Under the pieces are notes generated by a model that saw only the letters and a list, made by a program, of their open reading frames with translations, was not told where the DNA came from and searched no databases. From contig NZ_JNIK01000013.1 of NCBI RefSeq assembly GCF_000701365.1, positions 372,001 to 436,000 on the forward strand: 64,000 bases of DNA, written 5' to 3'. Made by a program: the position numbers and the translations under genes. Shown here piece by piece: positions 1 to 8,430 of the stretch (its first letter is position 1; each line of letters starts with the position of its first letter). This stretch comes from Blastococcus sp. URHD0036. Lineage in GTDB: Bacteria; Actinomycetota; Actinomycetes; Mycobacteriales; Geodermatophilaceae.

Positions 1-57
1 GGCGGCGCGAGCGGGCGGGCGGCGGCACGCCGGCCATCCTCCCGGGGCGGGACGCGG

Positions 58-1518
58 TCAGCCGCGCGCCGCGCCCAGCCCGAGCAGCGCCGCGAGACCC
101 AGCGCGCTGCGCGGGGCGTAGGCGGTGCGCCAGAGCCCGCCGTGCACGGCGGCGTGCGCCTCGTCCTGCCAGGGGTGCTCGTGCCGGGGCCCGCCGCCGG
201 TCTGCAGGTCGTGGACGAGCAGCGCGGCCATGAGCACGTTGGAGGTCGCCGGCTCGAACACCTCGACGCCGAACCGGTGGGCACCGGCGTAGGCCGCCGC
301 CAGCGCCCGGTTCTTGAGCACGGAGCGGGTGCGGGTGGGCGGCGCGACGTTCATCGAGACCGTCGTCCCGGCCGCCCGCGCGGTGGTCGCCCGCCAGCGC
401 TGGAGCCGCTTGGCCAGCGCGTAGTTGGGCCCCTGCTGGGCGACGAGGCTGTCGTTGACCCCGGGTTCGGCACCGGGCACGTAGCCGCGCTGCAGCAGCC
501 GGCCGGCGGTGACCGTGCGCAACGGCCGGACGAGCAGCTTCGCGGGGGTCGACCGGCCGGCGTAGGCGCGCACCGAGTGCTCGACCGCCTCCCGCGGGAC
601 GGCGAAGACGTCGGTCGGCGTGGCGAGGAAGGCCAGGGCCAGGTCGGGGTGCTCCCGCTGCAGGCGCAGCGTCAGGGCGTCGACGGCGGTGGAGACGCGC
701 ACGTTGTCCGCGCCGTCGGCGTAGACGTAGTTGCCGAGCACCAGGCTCCCCGGCAGGGCTGCAATCCACTCGGCGACCGCGGGCACCTCCCGCACCAGGT
801 CGGCGCCGGCGGCCTCGGCGGGGTCGCCGTCGTCCCGGCCGGCCGGGACGACCAGCGTGCCCGCACCCCGGTCGGCGGTCTCCAGCACCCGCCGCCACAG
901 CGGCGCCCGCGGAAGGTCGACGGCGGCCACCCGGGCGCCCCAGCGGAGCAGCGCGGTCAGCGGCCCCATCTCCGCGCCGGCACCGAGCACGACGATCGTC
1001 CGGTCGGGGACGGCGAGCCACTCGGGGTGGGCGGCGACGGCGCGGACCGCCTCGGCCGCGGACGGCTCCAGTGCGCCGGCCGTGACCCAGGCATCGAGCC
1101 GGCGGGCCAGGTCGTCGCCCCGGAGCCGCGCGCCGCGGAACGGAAGGGAGAGCTCCCGCTCGGGCTCGGCGGTGCCCCGCACCTCCCGCGTGCCGAGCGT
1201 CCGTCCGGCCGGTTCCGCGTCGAGGGAGGCCAGGGGTCGCTCCTCGCCGTCGGCCGCGACGCGCATCCGGTCGTGCAGCGAGGCGAGCCCGGCCGCGGCC
1301 AGGGTGCGCGCCGCCGCCGGATCGGCCAGCCCGGCCTCGACCAGCCGGCGGAAGTGCACGAGGTAGCCGCCCCGCCAGTTCGTCTCCTGCTCCGCGGCCC
1401 GCGCACCGGGCGGGTCGACCGGCCGCAGCGCGTCGGCGACGACCGCACGGCCGACCGCGGCGGTGCTGCGCCGGCCCTCGAGGTCTGCCGGGAACACGAC
1501 GCCGTCGTCGTCGGCCAT
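58..1518 (-). CDS. Conserved hypothetical protein with Rossmann-type nucleotide-binding motif
   Basis: This 486-residue protein belongs to no family I can name. A glycine-rich stretch (VVLGAGAEMGPL, about residues 177-188) followed by an acidic strand end (AAVDLP) looks like a Rossmann beta-alpha-beta nucleotide or SAM site. The rest is alpha/beta without signal peptide or clear membrane spans. I chose the ATG at 1518 because a GGAGG sits 9 bases ahead inside the end of pepA, and the longer frame would overlap pepA by 38 bases. It follows pepA by one base, so the two are probably cotranscribed. A short-chain dehydrogenase-like or methyltransferase-like role is possible but unproven. Confidence 0.75.
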   Translation of the reverse strand: MADDDGVVFPADLEGRRSTAAVGRAVVADALRPVDPPGARAAEQETNWRGGYLVHFRRLVEAGLADPAAARTLAAAGLASLHDRMRVAADGEERPLASLDAEPAGRTLGTREVRGTAEPERELSLPFRGARLRGDDLARRLDAWVTAGALEPSAAEAVRAVAAHPEWLAVPDRTIVVLGAGAEMGPLTALLRWGARVAAVDLPRAPLWRRVLETADRGAGTLVVPAGRDDGDPAEAAGADLVREVPAVAEWIAALPGSLVLGNYVYADGADNVRVSTAVDALTLRLQREHPDLALAFLATPTDVFAVPREAVEHSVRAYAGRSTPAKLLVRPLRTVTAGRLLQRGYVPGAEPGVNDSLVAQQGPNYALAKRLQRWRATTARAAGTTVSMNVAPPTRTRSVLKNRALAAAYAGAHRFGVEVFEPATSNVLMAALLVHDLQTGGGPRHEHPWQDEAHAAVHGGLWRTAYAPRSALGLAALLGLGAARG

Positions 1519-1519
1519 G

Positions 1520-3043
1520 TCAGTCCTCCACGGTGGGCGTCGGGTCGACCGGCGCACCGGCCTCCAGCCAGCGCAGCAGCAGTCGGGCTCCGTACCCGGT
1601 GCCGCCCTTGACCACCTCGGCCTCGTCGGAGCCCGCGCGGGCCGGCCCGGCGATGTCGAGGTGGGCCCACGGCAGCTCCCCGGCGAAGGGCCTCAGGAAC
1701 AGCGCCGCCGTCGTCGCGCCGGGGTTGCCGGGTGCGTTGTTGGCGTCGGCGACGGTGCTCTCGAGGGTGTCGGCGTACTCCCCGGCCAACGGCATCCGCC
1801 ACACGCGTTCCCCGGAGTGGCCGGCGGCGGTGGTGAGGGCGTCGGCCAGCCCGTCGCTGGTGGCGTAGAGGCCCGCGGTGCGGGATCCCAGGGCGGACTT
1901 CATCGCGCCGGTGAGCGTGGCGACGTCGACCAGCACCGTCGCGCCCAGCTCCAGCCGCGCGTGGGCGAGGGCGTCGGCGAGCACCAGGCGGCCCTCGGCG
2001 TCGGTGTTCAGCACCTCGGTGGTCCGGCCGCCGACGTGCCGGACGACGTCCCCGGGCCGGTAGGAGTCGCCGGAGACGGCGTTCTCCGCGGCCGGGACCA
2101 CCGCGGTCACGGCGACCGGGAGCCCCAGCCGCGCCGCGGCGTCGACGGCGGCGAGGACGGCGGCGCCACCGGCCATGTCGGTCTTCATCTCGCGCATGCC
2201 GGCGTTCGTCTTGATGGAGAGACCACCGCTGTCGTAGGTGATGCCCTTGCCGACCAGGACCGGACGGCCGTCGGGCGCCCCGGCCGGCCGGTAGCGCGCG
2301 ACCACGACCCGGGGCCCTCGCGCCGAGCCGCCGCCCACGGCGAGCACGCCGCCGAAGCCCCCGGCTCGGAGCTCGTCGGGCCCGAGCACGGTGAGCGTGA
2401 CGGACTCGAGCCCGCCGAGTCGTTCCCGGGCCTGATCAGCGAGCCACTCCGGGCTCTTGGTGTTCGGGGCGGTGTTCACCAGGTCGCGGGCCCAGGCGAC
2501 GGACTCGCCGGTCACCCGGCCGGCGTGCGCCGCGGCGGCGACGCGGGGGTCCTGCGCGTCGGCGGCCACCACGAGCACCTCGGCGAGGCGCGGCGGGTGC
2601 GGCCGGCTGGTGTCCCGGAAGCGGTAGCCGGCGAGGAGCGCGGCCTCGACGGCGGCCCGCACCTCGTCTGCGCCGGCGGGGGCCACCCCGTCGAGCGGGA
2701 GCACCAGCCGGCGGGCGCCGAACTCGGCCAGGGTCTGCGCGCGCCGCACCGCGATGGCGACGTAGGAGCGCAGTTCCGGCAGCGTGCCGGAGCCGGTGCC
2801 GACCGCGACCACGCTGCGGGGTCGCCGTCCGGGCACCGGCAGGTTGGTGATCTTCCCCGTGGCGCCGGTGTTCCCGGTGTCGCGCAGCGCGCCGGCGAGC
2901 AGATCCGCGGGCACCGGCGCCGCCCGCGCGGGGTCCGGGTCCGTGAGCCAGCCGGGGAGCGTGCCGCCGGCACCCACCGGCACGGCGAGGACGTCGTCCT
3001 CACCGAGCACCGGCAGCGCGGCCAGCAGCTCGACCCCCGGCAA
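1520..3043 (-). CDS. pepA: Leucyl aminopeptidase (M17 family)
   Basis: Cytosolic di-metal exopeptidase that removes N-terminal residues, mainly leucine, from peptides. The 507 residues match the family length. The metal-site signature VGKGITYDSGG is at 264-274 and NTDAEGR at 346-352. Residues K266, D271, D289, D348 and E350 line up in order and spacing with the metal ligands known for E. coli PepA. The N-terminal domain (about 1-180) is the poorly conserved M17 cap domain. The gene runs away from the DUF3117 gene and directly into the unknown gene downstream. Confidence 0.95.
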   Translation of the reverse strand: MPGVELLAALPVLGEDDVLAVPVGAGGTLPGWLTDPDPARAAPVPADLLAGALRDTGNTGATGKITNLPVPGRRPRSVVAVGTGSGTLPELRSYVAIAVRRAQTLAEFGARRLVLPLDGVAPAGADEVRAAVEAALLAGYRFRDTSRPHPPRLAEVLVVAADAQDPRVAAAAHAGRVTGESVAWARDLVNTAPNTKSPEWLADQARERLGGLESVTLTVLGPDELRAGGFGGVLAVGGGSARGPRVVVARYRPAGAPDGRPVLVGKGITYDSGGLSIKTNAGMREMKTDMAGGAAVLAAVDAAARLGLPVAVTAVVPAAENAVSGDSYRPGDVVRHVGGRTTEVLNTDAEGRLVLADALAHARLELGATVLVDVATLTGAMKSALGSRTAGLYATSDGLADALTTAAGHSGERVWRMPLAGEYADTLESTVADANNAPGNPGATTAALFLRPFAGELPWAHLDIAGPARAGSDEAEVVKGGTGYGARLLLRWLEAGAPVDPTPTVED

Positions 3044-3132
3044 CGGCGCGGCCCCGGCCGCCGGCGTGATGCCGGCGGCCGGGGCCGCGTCGCCCGGTGC
3101 GGGGCCGCCCGGAGGCGGGCTTCCCGCGGTGT

Positions 3133-3300
3133 TCAGCTGGTCGCGCCCTTCAGTGCCTCGGAGAGCGCCGTCGCCTCGTCGGGCGACAACTCGACGACGA
3201 GACGCCCGCCGCCCTCGAGCGGTACGCGCATGACCAGGCCGCGCCCCTCCTTGGTGACCTCCAGGGGACCTTCACCCGTGCGCGGCTTCATGGCCGCCAT
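3133..3300 (-). CDS. DUF3117 small protein
   Basis: A 55-residue protein beginning MAAMKPRTGEGPLEVTKEGR and ending LSEALKGATS. It is the near-invariant actinobacterial DUF3117 family, found in M. tuberculosis as Rv1211. The start is supported by GGAGG seven bases ahead of the ATG at 3300. It contains a run of beta-forming residues and no cysteines. Its position between tag and pepA keeps the Rv1210-Rv1211 adjacency to the glycosylase gene. Its function is unknown. Confidence 0.9.
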   Translation of the reverse strand: MAAMKPRTGEGPLEVTKEGRGLVMRVPLEGGGRLVVELSPDEATALSEALKGATS

Positions 3301-3419
3301 GCGTGCCTCCTTCGCCGGCCACCCGCCACCGTGCTGGCGGCGGTGTGGCGTCCTTCAGTGCAGTGAGCTGTGCCCATGATCCCGTATGCCCGCCCCCGAG
3401 ACCAACCTGGGGACACCGT

Positions 3420-3968
3420 TCAGGTGAGCGCGCGGAAGCAGGTGGCCACGTGGTCGTCCACCATCCCGGTCGCCTGCATGAGCGCGTAGGCCGTCGTGGG
3501 GCCGACGAAGGCGAACCCGCGACGCTTCAGCTCCTTGGCCATGGCGACCGACTCGGGGGTCGTGGCGGGCACGTCGGCGAGGGTCGCCGGCCGTTCCCGG
3601 GGCCCCTCCGGGGCGAAGGACCACAGCAGTGCCGAGAGCCCCTCGGGCAGCCGCTGGGCGGCGCGCGCGTTCGTGATCGCGGCGTCCACCTTCGCGCGGT
3701 TGCGCACGATGCCGGCGTCGGCCATCAGCCGCGCGCGGTCCTCCTCGGTGAACTCCGCCACCGCGTCGATGTCGAAGCCGGCGAAGGCCGCGCGGAAGGC
3801 CGGCCGCTTGCGCAGGATGGTCAACCACGAGAGCCCCGACTGGAACGCCTCGAGGGTGAGCCGCTCGAAGAGGGCGTCGTCCCCGTGCAGCGGCACCCCC
3901 CACTCCTCGTCGTGGTAGGTGACGTACTCGGGGGCGCTGTCGCCCCAGGCGCATCGGATCCGGTCCAC
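3420..3968 (-). CDS. tag: DNA-3-methyladenine glycosylase I
   Basis: Base-excision repair enzyme that removes 3-methyladenine from alkylated DNA. The 182-residue protein starts MDRIRCAWG. C6, H19, H173 and C177 (HVATC near the C terminus) match the four zinc ligands of the Tag family. The conserved YHDEEWGVPLHGDD segment is at 18-31 and VGPTTAYALMQATG lies near the end. It corresponds to Rv1210 (tagA), and its DUF3117 neighbour is conserved too. A perfect hairpin lies upstream at 4047-4084, so the gene should have its own promoter in 3969-4046. Confidence 0.95.
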   Translation of the reverse strand: MDRIRCAWGDSAPEYVTYHDEEWGVPLHGDDALFERLTLEAFQSGLSWLTILRKRPAFRAAFAGFDIDAVAEFTEEDRARLMADAGIVRNRAKVDAAITNARAAQRLPEGLSALLWSFAPEGPRERPATLADVPATTPESVAMAKELKRRGFAFVGPTTAYALMQATGMVDDHVATCFRALT

Positions 3969-4046
3969 GCGCGGACGCTAGCCCGGCCGACCGACGGTCC
4001 TGTCCGCCGTCCACGGGAGGCGGCGTCCGGATCCCCCTTCCCGCTC

Positions 4047-4084
4047 GCTCGTGCTCTGCCCACGATGCTGGGCAGAGCACGAGC
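4047..4084. terminator. 16-bp perfect inverted repeat, likely terminator
   Basis: The arms GCTCGTGCTCTGCCCA and TGGGCAGAGCACGAGC are exactly complementary and enclose a 6-base loop. The hairpin sits 37 bases past the stop of the EamA gene and just ahead of tag, so it probably ends the EamA transcript. There is no T tract on either strand. Confidence 0.7.
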
Positions 4085-4120
4085 ACGCGGACCCCACGGA
4101 CAGCCGACGCGGTCGCGTCC

Positions 4121-5017
4121 TCAGGGGACGGGGGTCTCCACGGCCGGCTCGTCGGCGGCGCGCGGCTCGTTGCGGCGGGTGGCCAGCACGCAGCCCGCGA
4201 CCACGAGCGGCAGCCCCAGCGCCAGCCCGAGGGTGAACGGCTCGTCGAGCACGAGCACGCCGAGCAGGACCGCGACGGCGGGGTTGAGGAAGGTGATCAC
4301 CAGCGCCCGCTGCGGCCCGACCTCGCGGATGAGCGCGAAGAACAACGACAGCGCCAGGGCCGTGCAGACGACGCCCAGCACGGCCACCGACAGCAGCGCC
4401 GCCCCGTCCGCCCGACCCACCTCGTCCAGCCGGGTGAGCGCGAACGGTGCGTAGACGACCGCGGTCACCACCAGCGCGATCGAGCTCGCGGCCACGCCGG
4501 GGACGTCGGCCAGCTTCCGGGTCACGATCAGCGGCGCCGTCCCGTAGCCGATGACGGTGAGCGCGACGGCCAGCAGCGGGAGCAGCTGCGCGCCGCCGAC
4601 GTCCAGGCCGAGCAGCACCGCGATGCCGACGACGCCGAGCCCCATGCCGGCCAGCCGGACCGGCGTGAGCCGCTCCTCCCCCAGCACCCGCCCCGCGATC
4701 GCCGCCACGAAGGGCACCGCGGCCACCAGCAGTCCGGTCAGCGAGCTGGACAGGGAGGTCTCGGCGTAGGACAGCAGCAGCCAGGGCCCGGTCATCTCCA
4801 GCAGCGTGAAGGCCAGGAGCCACCGCCACTGCCGCAGCGCGGGGCGCAGGTGACCCCGGGCGATGGTCCAGGGCACCAGCAGGGCGGCGCCGATGGCGCA
4901 GCGGGCGAACACGACGACGACCGGCGACAGGTCCTCGACCGCCACCTTGATCAGCAGGTACGGCACGCCCCAGATGACCGACATGGCGAGGAAGAGCACC
5001 CAGCCGCGCCGGCTCAC
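4121..5017 (-). CDS. EamA-family (drug/metabolite transporter) permease
   Basis: A 298-residue inner-membrane protein with about ten hydrophobic segments arranged as two EamA repeats of roughly 140 residues each. It has the typical N terminus (LFLAMSVIWGVPYLLIKVAV) and a second-repeat FLNPAVAVLLGVLVLDEP motif. The family exports small metabolites or amino acids, and the substrate cannot be read from sequence. The C-terminal tail after the last helix is short and polar. The gene is divergent from the TfoX-like gene at 5053, with only 35 bases between the starts. Confidence 0.88.
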   Translation of the reverse strand: MSRRGWVLFLAMSVIWGVPYLLIKVAVEDLSPVVVVFARCAIGAALLVPWTIARGHLRPALRQWRWLLAFTLLEMTGPWLLLSYAETSLSSSLTGLLVAAVPFVAAIAGRVLGEERLTPVRLAGMGLGVVGIAVLLGLDVGGAQLLPLLAVALTVIGYGTAPLIVTRKLADVPGVAASSIALVVTAVVYAPFALTRLDEVGRADGAALLSVAVLGVVCTALALSLFFALIREVGPQRALVITFLNPAVAVLLGVLVLDEPFTLGLALGLPLVVAGCVLATRRNEPRAADEPAVETPVP

Positions 5018-5052
5018 CGATCCGCTCCGCAGACGTTCCGCACCCGGTCATC

Positions 5053-5391
5053 ATGACGGCCATGACCGACGACTCCCGACGCCGCCTCGCGGCGCTCGCC
5101 GATGCCCTGGCCGGCGAACCGGGCGTCCAGCTGCCCGGCGAGGGCGGCTCGCGCGGGTTCGGGTCCGGCGCGCTCAAGGCCGGTGGCTCGATCGTCGCGA
5201 TGTCCGTCGACGGCGCCCTGGTGCTCAAGCTGCCGCGGGCACGGGTGCAGGCCCTGGTGGCCGCGGGCGCGGGGACGCCCTTCCGCAACGGCCGGGGTGC
5301 CGCCATGCGCGAGTGGATCGCCCTCGGCCCGGACGACGCCGCCGACCTCGATCTCGCCCGTGAGTCCCTGGCCTTCGTGCGGGACGCTTAG
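5053..5391 (+). CDS. TfoX N-terminal-domain-like protein
   Basis: This 112-residue soluble protein contains FGSGALKAGGSIVAMSVDGALVLKLP and a later RGAAMREWIAL segment. The pattern resembles the TfoX-N / YjbR-like small domain. There is no sign of a competence role in this organism. The stop is 3 bases before the GTG of the LysE-type gene, so the two are probably cotranscribed. The family call is from pattern recall and moderately secure. Confidence 0.65.
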   Translation: MTAMTDDSRRRLAALADALAGEPGVQLPGEGGSRGFGSGALKAGGSIVAMSVDGALVLKLPRARVQALVAAGAGTPFRNGRGAAMREWIALGPDDAADLDLARESLAFVRDA

Positions 5392-5394
5392 CCG

Positions 5395-6018
5395 GTGTCG
5401 GGTTACGGCTCCTTCCTCGTGTTCGCCGCGGTCCTCGTCCTGGTGCCGGGACCGGACACGGCCGTAGTCATCCGCAACACGCTGGCGGGCGGCCGCAGCC
5501 GCGGCACGTGGAGCGCGTTCGGCATCGCCGCCTCCAACGCCGTCCAGGGAACGGCCGCGGCCGCCGGGCTGGCCGCCGTCATCGTCCGCGTCGAGCCGCT
5601 GTTCCAGACGATCCGGTGGCTCGGCATCGCCTACCTCGTGTTCCTGGGCCTGCAGGCGCTGCGCTCGGCCGTCCGCGGCGAGTACGCCGACCTGGCGGGC
5701 CGGGCGACCCCGGCCGACGGTGTCGCACTCCGCGGGTTCCGGCAGGGGTTCCTCAGCAACATCACCAACCCGAAGGTGCTGGCGTTCTACCTGGCCGTCC
5801 TCCCGCAGTTCCTCGGCCCGGACGCCGCGGTGCCCGTGCTGGTCGCCTTCGCCCTCACCCACGCCGTGATCGGGGTGGTGTGGTCGCTCGTCCTGGTCGC
5901 CGTCCTGCACCGGGCTCGTGGCGTGCTGGCCCGGCGGCCGGTGCGGCGGGCACTGGACGCCCTCACCGCCTGCGCGTTGCTCGGCTTCGGTGCCCGCCTC
6001 GCCCTCGACCGGGGCTGA
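5395..6018 (+). CDS. LysE/RhtB-family amino-acid exporter
   Basis: A 207-residue membrane protein with five to six hydrophobic segments. It shows the family signature VLVPGPDTAVVIRNTLAGG near residues 14-32 and the internal GFRQGFLSNITNPKVLAFYL motif around 115-134. Such proteins export lysine, homoserine, threonine or related compounds; the substrate here is undetermined. Translation begins at GTG 5395, three bases after the preceding stop. The C-terminal end has ALLGFGARLAL, as usual for the last helix. It converges on the AlkD gene with 5 bases between. Confidence 0.88.
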   Translation: MSGYGSFLVFAAVLVLVPGPDTAVVIRNTLAGGRSRGTWSAFGIAASNAVQGTAAAAGLAAVIVRVEPLFQTIRWLGIAYLVFLGLQALRSAVRGEYADLAGRATPADGVALRGFRQGFLSNITNPKVLAFYLAVLPQFLGPDAAVPVLVAFALTHAVIGVVWSLVLVAVLHRARGVLARRPVRRALDALTACALLGFGARLALDRG

Positions 6019-6023
6019 GGCGG

Positions 6024-6731
6024 TCAGACCCGGCCGGCGAGGTAGTCGCGGCGGCGGTCGGCGGGGAACCGCTCGATCGCGTACCGCAGCATCGTGCGCG
6101 GCATCCGGCGGTACCGCGGTCCGAGGAAGGCCTCCGCGCACGCGAGGTCCCGGTTGCCCACCTCGCGCAGCATCCATCCCACGGCCTTGTGCAGCAGGTC
6201 CTCGGGGTCGGTCAGCAGCCGGTCGGCGATCCGCAGGGTCGCCTCCGGGCGCCCGGCGCGGATCCCGGCGAAGGTGGCCATGACCGCGATCCGCCGGTCC
6301 CAGAGGGACGGCGACCCGGCGAGCTCGTCCAGCACGGAGTCGTCCCGGTCCAGCAACCACGGGCCGAGCAGGTAGGGCGCCGACGCGTCGACGAGGTCCC
6401 AGTTGTCCACCCGGTCCCGCCGGGCGAGGTACAGCTCGACGATCCGGGCCCGCTCGTCGTCGTCCCCCCGCTCGAAGCGGCGGACCAGCACGAACAGCGC
6501 GGTGAGCCGTTCCTCGTGCCACGAACTGCCGAGCAGCTCGCCGGCGTCGGCGAGCGGGGTCGTCGCGGCGTACCGCTTCGCGACCGCCCGCTGCGGGGGG
6601 ACGGCGATCCCGAGGAACCGGTCGCCCTCGCCGTAGCCACCCGGCCGGACCTGGAAGTAGCGGGCCATCCCGGCCGCCCGCTCGGGGTCGGCGAGTTCCG
6701 CCAGCTCGGTCCGGATCGCGGCGGCCGACAC
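6024..6731 (-). CDS. AlkD-like DNA alkylation repair protein
   Basis: This 235-residue protein consists of HEAT-like helical repeats. It contains the family segments RYFQVRPGGYGEGDRFLGI, WDLVDASAPYLLG and LLHKAVGWMLREVG. In AlkD these form a concave DNA-binding surface that excises bulky 3- and 7-alkylpurines. The start is GTG at 6731, three bases after the SRPBCC gene stop, so the two are probably translated from one message. With tag at 3420 this gives two alkylation glycosylases within 3 kb. Confidence 0.9.
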   Translation of the reverse strand: MSAAAIRTELAELADPERAAGMARYFQVRPGGYGEGDRFLGIAVPPQRAVAKRYAATTPLADAGELLGSSWHEERLTALFVLVRRFERGDDDERARIVELYLARRDRVDNWDLVDASAPYLLGPWLLDRDDSVLDELAGSPSLWDRRIAVMATFAGIRAGRPEATLRIADRLLTDPEDLLHKAVGWMLREVGNRDLACAEAFLGPRYRRMPRTMLRYAIERFPADRRRDYLAGRV

Positions 6732-6734
6732 GGC

Positions 6735-7202
6735 TCAGGCGCGGTAGGTCTGGGCGAAGGCGGCGAACCGGCGCAGCGAGAGGCGCACCCCGAGGGCGAC
6801 GAACGGCTTGGCCAGCGGCCAGCCGGCGACCCCGACGACGCCGAGGGGCAGCCACAGCTGCTCGGTCCAGACGAAGCTCGACGCCTCGCCACGCGGCTCC
6901 ACCTCGAAGATGCCCGGCCCCCGGACGACGCGGCCGGTGTGCTGGACGACCACGCGCCGCGGCGGCTCCCACTCGGTGATCACCATGGTGTCGAGGACGC
7001 CGACGTGCCGGCGCCGCCCGGGGAGCTTGAGCCCGGTCCGCGCGGCCAGCCGGCCCTTCACCCCCTGGGCGGGGCCGTCGACGGTCTCCACGTCGGTGGC
7101 GAGCATCCACTCGCCCTGCCGGGTCCAGTCGGTGAGCGCTGCCCACACCTGCTCGGGAGGCGCCTCGACGTCGATCCGCTCGGTCAGCTCACGCATGTGC
7201 AT
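6735..7202 (-). CDS. SRPBCC (START-like) family protein
   Basis: A 155-residue single-domain protein. It opens with RELTERIDVEAPPEQVWAAL and continues TDWTRQGEWM, typical of the polyketide cyclase/dehydrase SRPBCC fold that binds hydrophobic ligands in a deep pocket. Two ATGs are possible (7202 and 7196); both overlap the end of the DivIVA-domain gene. The C-terminal third is hydrophobic and could be the long helix of the fold or a membrane-associating stretch. The ligand is unknown. Confidence 0.85.
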   Translation of the reverse strand: MHMRELTERIDVEAPPEQVWAALTDWTRQGEWMLATDVETVDGPAQGVKGRLAARTGLKLPGRRRHVGVLDTMVITEWEPPRRVVVQHTGRVVRGPGIFEVEPRGEASSFVWTEQLWLPLGVVGVAGWPLAKPFVALGVRLSLRRFAAFAQTYRA

Positions 7203-7569
7203 CGGGGGACGCTCCGTTCCCGCTCGCGGCGGTGTCGGGGGAAGCAGTGCCGGGGCCCGGAGGGGGCGCCGGGGGAACGGACCGGCCGCGGAGCGCGGCG
7301 ATCTCCCGGTCGCGCTCCGCGATGGTCTCGGCGAGCTGGTCGAGCAACCAGTCGACCTCGGTCATCCGGTAGCCGCGGGCGGTGACGGAGATCCGCAGCG
7401 CCCGCACGTCGTCGGCCGTCACCGGGCGGTCGGCGGGCAGCTCCACCGGCGAGCGGTCCAGCTCGGCGGGGGGCCGGGTCTCCCCGCGGCCGAGCAGGAA
7501 CGACCCGAGCAGGAACAGCAGCCCGCCGACCAGCAGCACGCTGACGACGAAGACGACGGCGGACAGCAC
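7189..7569 (-). CDS. Membrane-anchored DivIVA-domain protein
   Basis: 126 residues. An N-terminal transmembrane helix (about 1-27, AVVFVVSVLLVGGLLFLLGS) is followed by a short linker. A DivIVA-type segment (TADDVRALRISVTARGYRM then VDWLLDQLAETIAERDREI) should form a short coiled coil. The tail is proline-rich. In M. tuberculosis a similar protein (Rv1209) lies near tag and the dap genes. The domain suggests polar or septal localisation, but no function is established. The gene is 9 bases downstream of the LOG-family gene. Confidence 0.82.
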   Translation of the reverse strand: MLSAVVFVVSVLLVGGLLFLLGSFLLGRGETRPPAELDRSPVELPADRPVTADDVRALRISVTARGYRMTEVDWLLDQLAETIAERDREIAALRGRSVPPAPPPGPGTASPDTAASGNGASPDAHA

Positions 7570-7578
7570 GGTCAGGCG

Positions 7579-8406
7579 TCAGGCATCGGACGGGCCGGTG
7601 GACAGCGGAGCGCGCATGCCACCGCCGCTGTCCCCCCACGTCTCCGACTCGCGGATCACCGCGAGGACCTCGTCGACGTCGTCGGTGAGGGTGATCAGGT
7701 CCAGGTCGGCCTCGTTGATCGTCCCGGCGGGGACCATGGTCGCCCGGATCCAGGCCAGCAGCCCGGTCCAGTACGAGACGCCGTAGAGGACGACGGGGAA
7801 GCGGGTGACCTTGCGGGTCTGGACCAGCGTCAGCGCCTCGAACAGCTCGTCGAGCGTGCCGAAGCCGCCGGGGAGGATGACGAAGGCCTGCGCGTACTTC
7901 ACGAACATCGTCTTGCGGACGAAGAAGTAGCGGAAGGCGATGCCGACGTCGACCCACTCGTTGAGCTCCTGCTCGAACGGCAGCTCGATGCCCAGCCCCA
8001 CCGACAGGCCCTCGGCCTCGCAGGCGCCGCGGTTGGCCGCCTCCATCGCGCCCGGCCCGCCACCGGTGATGACCGCGTACCCGGCCTTCGCCAGGGCGGC
8101 CCCGATCTCCACGCCCGCGTCGTAGTACGGGTCGTCGGGCTTGGTGCGCGCGCTGCCGAAGACGCTCACGGCCTTCGGCAGCTCGGCGAGCAGCCCGAAC
8201 CCCTCGACGAACTCGCTCTGGATGCGCAGCACGCGCCACGGGTCGGTGTGCACCCAGTCGGTCGGCCCGCGCCGGTCCAGCAGGCGCGCGTCGGTCGTCG
8301 TCCCCTGGGTGCGCGGGTCCGGCTCGCCGCCGCGCAGCATCACCGGCCCGCGGTGGCGGGTCGGCCGGGGGTTGCGGCCGCCGGCCGGCTCGGGCGTGGT
8401 CGTCAT
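7579..8406 (-). CDS. LOG-family nucleotide 5'-monophosphate phosphoribohydrolase (TIGR00730)
   Basis: A 275-residue Rossmann-fold protein with both LOG signatures: GGGPGAMEAANRG at 115-127 and PGGFGTLDE at 179-187. Family members cleave cytokinin riboside 5'-monophosphates, or more generally nucleotide monophosphates, to base plus ribose 5-phosphate. The M. tuberculosis homologue is Rv1205. The first 55 residues are a variable basic and proline-rich extension. The gene starts 24 bases beyond the dapE stop and is likely in the same transcript. The physiological substrate in bacteria remains uncertain. Confidence 0.9.
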   Translation of the reverse strand: MTTTPEPAGGRNPRPTRHRGPVMLRGGEPDPRTQGTTTDARLLDRRGPTDWVHTDPWRVLRIQSEFVEGFGLLAELPKAVSVFGSARTKPDDPYYDAGVEIGAALAKAGYAVITGGGPGAMEAANRGACEAEGLSVGLGIELPFEQELNEWVDVGIAFRYFFVRKTMFVKYAQAFVILPGGFGTLDELFEALTLVQTRKVTRFPVVLYGVSYWTGLLAWIRATMVPAGTINEADLDLITLTDDVDEVLAVIRESETWGDSGGGMRAPLSTGPSDA

Positions 8407-8430
8407 GCGGGCGCTCCTCCAGGGGGTGGG